64,000 bases of DNA from DASXUG01 sp964620425 (GTDB lineage: Bacteria > Pseudomonadota > Gammaproteobacteria > Burkholderiales > Methylophilaceae), in NCBI GenBank assembly GCA_964620425.1, contig CAZUGV010000004.1, positions 1-64,000 on the forward strand, written 5' to 3'. The notes under the pieces were generated by a model that worked only from the letters and a program-made list of their open reading frames with translations, made no database searches and had not been told where the DNA came from. The position numbers and the translations under genes were made by a program. Each line of letters begins with the position of its first letter. Within the stretch, counting starts at the first letter, position 1. Below are positions 61,230 to 64,000 of this stretch, piece by piece.

Positions 61230-62306
61230 ATGACAGAAACCACTCCTATTACTCTTATTATTTCTCAAGATTTGGGAGGTTTGCGTCTAGACCAAGCCTT
61301 GCAAAAACTCATGCCTGAACACTCGCGCTCCCGCTTGCAAAGCTGGATTAAAGAAGGTTTGGTGACAATGGGTGCAGAGAAAGTGACCGCCAAGACCAAG
61401 GTATGGGGCGGTGAGCGCGTCAATATGATCCCGCGGGTTATTCCTGAGCAAAATGCATTTAAAGCACAGGATATTGCGCTGGATATTGTGTATGAAGACG
61501 ACCATATTTTAGTCATCAATAAGCCAGCTGGCATGGTGGTTCACCCTGCCGCGGGCAACTGGGATGGTACTTTACTGAATGGATTGCTGCATCATGTACC
61601 GCAAGCCAAAGATTTGCCACGCGCAGGCATTGTGCATCGTTTAGATAAAGACACCAGCGGTTTGCTTGTGGTGGCTAAAACCTTAGAAGCGCAGACGAGT
61701 TTAGTGCGCCAACTTCAAGCGCGCACGGTTAAGCGAGAGTACCGCGCCATTGTTTGGGGGCAGATTTGGCGCAACGGTACGATAGATCAACCCATCGGAC
61801 GTGACCCACGCTCACGGACTAAAATGGCGATAAATCGCATGGGCAAGCCTGCCACTACGCGTTACGAAGTGCTTGAGCGTTTTGCGGTACACACCTATTT
61901 GCGCTGTAATCTGGAAACGGGTCGCACACACCAAATCCGCGTGCATATGCAGTTTTTAAAAGCCCCTATGGTGGGTGACCCCGTTTATGGCATGCGCGGT
62001 ATTATTCCTATTCGGATGATGACGCCAGAACTGCGTGCCACGCTGGATGACTTCAAGCGCCAAGCTTTGCACGCAGTGAAGCTCGGTTTGATTCACCCCC
62101 ACACCAACGAGCCTATGGAATGGCAAGTCGAGTTGGCGCAAGATATGAAACAGCTGTTAGAAGCAATGCGCTTAGGCGATTTGCCACCTGAAGAAGAGTA
62201 TGAGTTTTCTGAAGAGCCTTATTTGTCGGATGAAGACATGGAAGATTACGACGATGAAGACTACGATGATGAGGACTTTTTAGAGGATGAAGACGATGTT
62301 GAATAA
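61230..62306 (+). CDS. rluD: 23S rRNA pseudouridine synthase D
   Basis: A 358-residue RluA-family enzyme. It has an S4 domain (about 15-65), HRLDKDTSGLLVVAK with the catalytic Asp, and NLETGRTHQIRVHM. It makes pseudouridines 1911, 1915 and 1917 in helix 69. The last 40 residues are an unusually acidic tail (LSDEDMEDYDDEDYDDEDFL..), absent from typical homologues. Its end overlaps pgeF by 11 bases. Confidence 0.95.
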   Translation: MTETTPITLIISQDLGGLRLDQALQKLMPEHSRSRLQSWIKEGLVTMGAEKVTAKTKVWGGERVNMIPRVIPEQNAFKAQDIALDIVYEDDHILVINKPAGMVVHPAAGNWDGTLLNGLLHHVPQAKDLPRAGIVHRLDKDTSGLLVVAKTLEAQTSLVRQLQARTVKREYRAIVWGQIWRNGTIDQPIGRDPRSRTKMAINRMGKPATTRYEVLERFAVHTYLRCNLETGRTHQIRVHMQFLKAPMVGDPVYGMRGIIPIRMMTPELRATLDDFKRQALHAVKLGLIHPHTNEPMEWQVELAQDMKQLLEAMRLGDLPPEEEYEFSEEPYLSDEDMEDYDDEDYDDEDFLEDEDDVE

Positions 62307-63042
62307 TTCAGACTTCATTGTTCCCAATTGGCCTGCCCCTTCAAATGTAAAATCAATACAAACGACCCGTCTAGGCGGCAAAAGCATCGCGCCTTATGAC
62401 AGCTTGAATTTAGGTGGTCACGTAGGTGACGACACCTTAACGGTTGCTGCTAATCGTCAGCTACTTAACCAATACGTACCGAGCGAGCCCTTATGGTTAA
62501 ACCAAGTACATGGCTTGGAAGTAGTCAATGCGCATGAAGCGAGTTGTTTACCATGTGCCGATGCCTCATGCACCGATAAAAAGGGTGTAGTCTGTGCCGT
62601 CATGACGGCAGACTGTCTGCCTGTGCTGCTATGTAATACAGCTGGTACAGAAGTCGCTGCAATACATGCGGGGTGGAAAGGGTTGTTAGATGGCGTGCTA
62701 GAAGCAGGCGTGGCTAAAATGAAATCACCAGCCAATGAAATCATGGCATGGTTTGGCCCTGCGATTGGCCCAACCGCATTTGAGGTGGGCGATGATGTGC
62801 GTGATGCGTTTATTCAACGCCATGCAAAGGCAGCGCAAGCGTTTGTAAAGCTGCCAGCGGTGGCCGATGAGCATAAATGGCTGGGTGACATCTATCAACT
62901 AGCAACGCAACGTTTAAACAGCCAAGGCGTTCATCAAATTTATGGTGGAGGCTTATGCACTTACTCAGATAAAAGCCGTTTTTTCTCGTTTAGACGTGAC
63001 GGTGCAACAGGCCGCATGGCAAGCCTAATTTGGCTAGAGTAA
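62296..63042 (+). CDS. pgeF: multicopper-type purine nucleoside phosphorylase/peptidoglycan editing factor
   Basis: A 248-residue YfiH/PgeF (formerly laccase-domain) protein. It has QVHGLEVV, AVMTADCLPVLLCN and AAIHAGWKGLLDG, carrying the metal-binding His and Cys. The family clears wrong amino acids from peptidoglycan precursors and has purine nucleoside phosphorylase activity. I prefer ATG 62296, 9 bases after AGAGG, over 62287, which has no spacing. It overlaps rluD. Confidence 0.93.
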   Translation: MLNNSDFIVPNWPAPSNVKSIQTTRLGGKSIAPYDSLNLGGHVGDDTLTVAANRQLLNQYVPSEPLWLNQVHGLEVVNAHEASCLPCADASCTDKKGVVCAVMTADCLPVLLCNTAGTEVAAIHAGWKGLLDGVLEAGVAKMKSPANEIMAWFGPAIGPTAFEVGDDVRDAFIQRHAKAAQAFVKLPAVADEHKWLGDIYQLATQRLNSQGVHQIYGGGLCTYSDKSRFFSFRRDGATGRMASLIWLE

Positions 63043-63111
63043 CTCTCAAATAATCAATACGATCGCAATCAAATTATGGTCGGTTGCCCATATCCCGTAT
63101 AATTACAAATA

Positions 63112-63990
63112 ATGAATACATTAAGTTATATTTTACTCACTAGCCTAATCGGTGGCGTGTTAAGTGTGCTAGGTGCGGCATTTTTTGCCTTGAACACTCA
63201 AACCTCAAAAGTGCCGATGATGGTCAGTTACGCGATTGGTGCATTGTTAGGTGCTGTTTTTCTTGAGATTCTGCCACATGCTTTTCATGTGGCGAGTAGT
63301 CCCGAGGCGATGGCGGCCACTATTTTAGCGGGCATCTTGTTGTTTTTTGTGTTGGAAAAATTAGTGTTATGGCGTCACTGTCATGGCGATCATTGCGAGG
63401 CGCATGCGATGCACAGCGAGCAAGATTGTCCCGACATTCATCGACCCAAAATCAATCATACCCAATCAAAATACAGGCTAGTTAATGAAAACAAGCCATC
63501 GGTCATTTTAAAGCCCGAGCATCATCATGCGCACGATAGTGGGCGCAGTGGCATGATGATTATGATTGGGGATACCTTTCATAATTTTGTTGATGGTATT
63601 TTAATCAGCGCTGCTTTTATGGTGGATATTAAGTTGGGTTTGGTCACGGCTTTAGCCATTATCGCGCATGAAGTCCCGCAAGAAGTGGGGGATTTTTTAA
63701 TCTTATTGCATTCTGGCTACACTAAAAAACAAGCCTTAATTTTTAACCTAGTGTCTAGTTTGGCGACGGTTTTGGGTGCTTTAATCGCGTATTATTCATT
63801 GCAATCGGTACAAAGTTGGATACCCACTATTTTAGGGTTAGCCGCAGCGAGTATGCTCTACGTAGCAGTGGCTGATTTAATCCCGGGGTTGCATAAACGC
63901 ACAGGGTTTAAAGAAACAGTGCAACAAGTGAGTTTAATCTTGCTCGGGGTGAGTTCGATTGGACTCACTAAGTTCTTTATTGGCGAGTAA
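63112..63990 (+). CDS. ZIP-family metal transporter
   Basis: A 292-residue membrane protein with eight predicted helices. Metal-site helices IV and V read HNFVDGILISAAF and AHEVPQEVGDFLIL, the HNxxDG and HExPQExGD motifs of ZIP transporters. A His/Cys-rich cytosolic loop (WRHCHGDHCEAHAMHSE, HHHAHD) lies between helices III and IV. It probably imports zinc or a similar divalent metal. It stands 70 bases after pgeF and may be transcribed separately. Confidence 0.93.
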   Translation: MNTLSYILLTSLIGGVLSVLGAAFFALNTQTSKVPMMVSYAIGALLGAVFLEILPHAFHVASSPEAMAATILAGILLFFVLEKLVLWRHCHGDHCEAHAMHSEQDCPDIHRPKINHTQSKYRLVNENKPSVILKPEHHHAHDSGRSGMMIMIGDTFHNFVDGILISAAFMVDIKLGLVTALAIIAHEVPQEVGDFLILLHSGYTKKQALIFNLVSSLATVLGALIAYYSLQSVQSWIPTILGLAAASMLYVAVADLIPGLHKRTGFKETVQQVSLILLGVSSIGLTKFFIGE

Positions 63991-64000
63991 TTCAGCCGCA

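Noticed and set aside
1..64000. CRISPR array
   Set aside because: No regularly spaced repeat with unique spacers was seen, nor any cas gene.

Overview
The window looks like chromosome from a betaproteobacterium of moderate to low GC, most likely a Methylophilaceae methylotroph such as Methylotenera. This is inferred from the core gene order ndk-rlmN-pilF-rodZ-ispG-hisS-yfgM-bamB-der, the recA-recX-alaS-lysC block, the cbb3 oxidase set and the protein sequences. No 16S rRNA gene is present, so the assignment is not proven.

Positions 1-20742 are accessory. A minus-strand cluster (29-6395) encodes four exported proteins: a helical-repeat/LRR protein with a C-terminal sorting tail, a coiled-coil protein, a transglutaminase-fold protein lacking the catalytic Cys, and an RHS protein that stops early, possibly in the end of an insertion sequence. 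Next come small plus-strand genes (6888-9868), two of which share a promoter/operator-like element, then IS-like debris and a protein with a HEPN-type RX4H motif and a C-terminal helix-hairpin-helix domain (10449-11897). After these lie umuDC and a GC-rich stretch of about 500 bp without an obvious gene but packed with nested inverted repeats (15060-15560). That stretch is followed by TTGACGA boxes and a small XRE-type repressor. Two exported proteins, a replication-relaxation-like protein, a HTH protein and a P4-type tyrosine integrase next to tRNA-Ser(GCU) complete a genomic island. The distal attachment site was not found.

Positions 20743-39345 are mostly core: lysC, alaS, recX, recA, pncC, pgpA, thiL, mog and ompW, then the cbb3 oxidase genes ccoI-ccoS-ccoNOQP-ccoG-fixH. 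FNR boxes precede ompW, ccoI, ccoN and hemN, and fnr itself lies beside hemN, so a microaerobic respiration and haem regulon is readable from the DNA. Between fixH and fnr (39346-41349) is a small accessory patch: an exported orphan, two 52-bp direct repeats and a tight pair of short genes.

Positions 41350-64000 hold fnr, hemN, a glycosyltransferase, tRNA-Leu(CAG), rnr, rlmB, ndk, rlmN, pilF, rodZ, ispG, hisS, two peptide-type ABC ATPases without permeases, yfgM, bamB, der, bamD, rluD, pgeF and a ZIP metal transporter. Notable are a textbook intrinsic terminator inside the first codons of rlmN and a very acidic RluD tail.

The strongest candidates for something undescribed are the structured element at 15060-15560 with its repeat boxes, the intragenic rlmN terminator, the HEPN/HhH protein and the exported RHS/transglutaminase-fold cluster.
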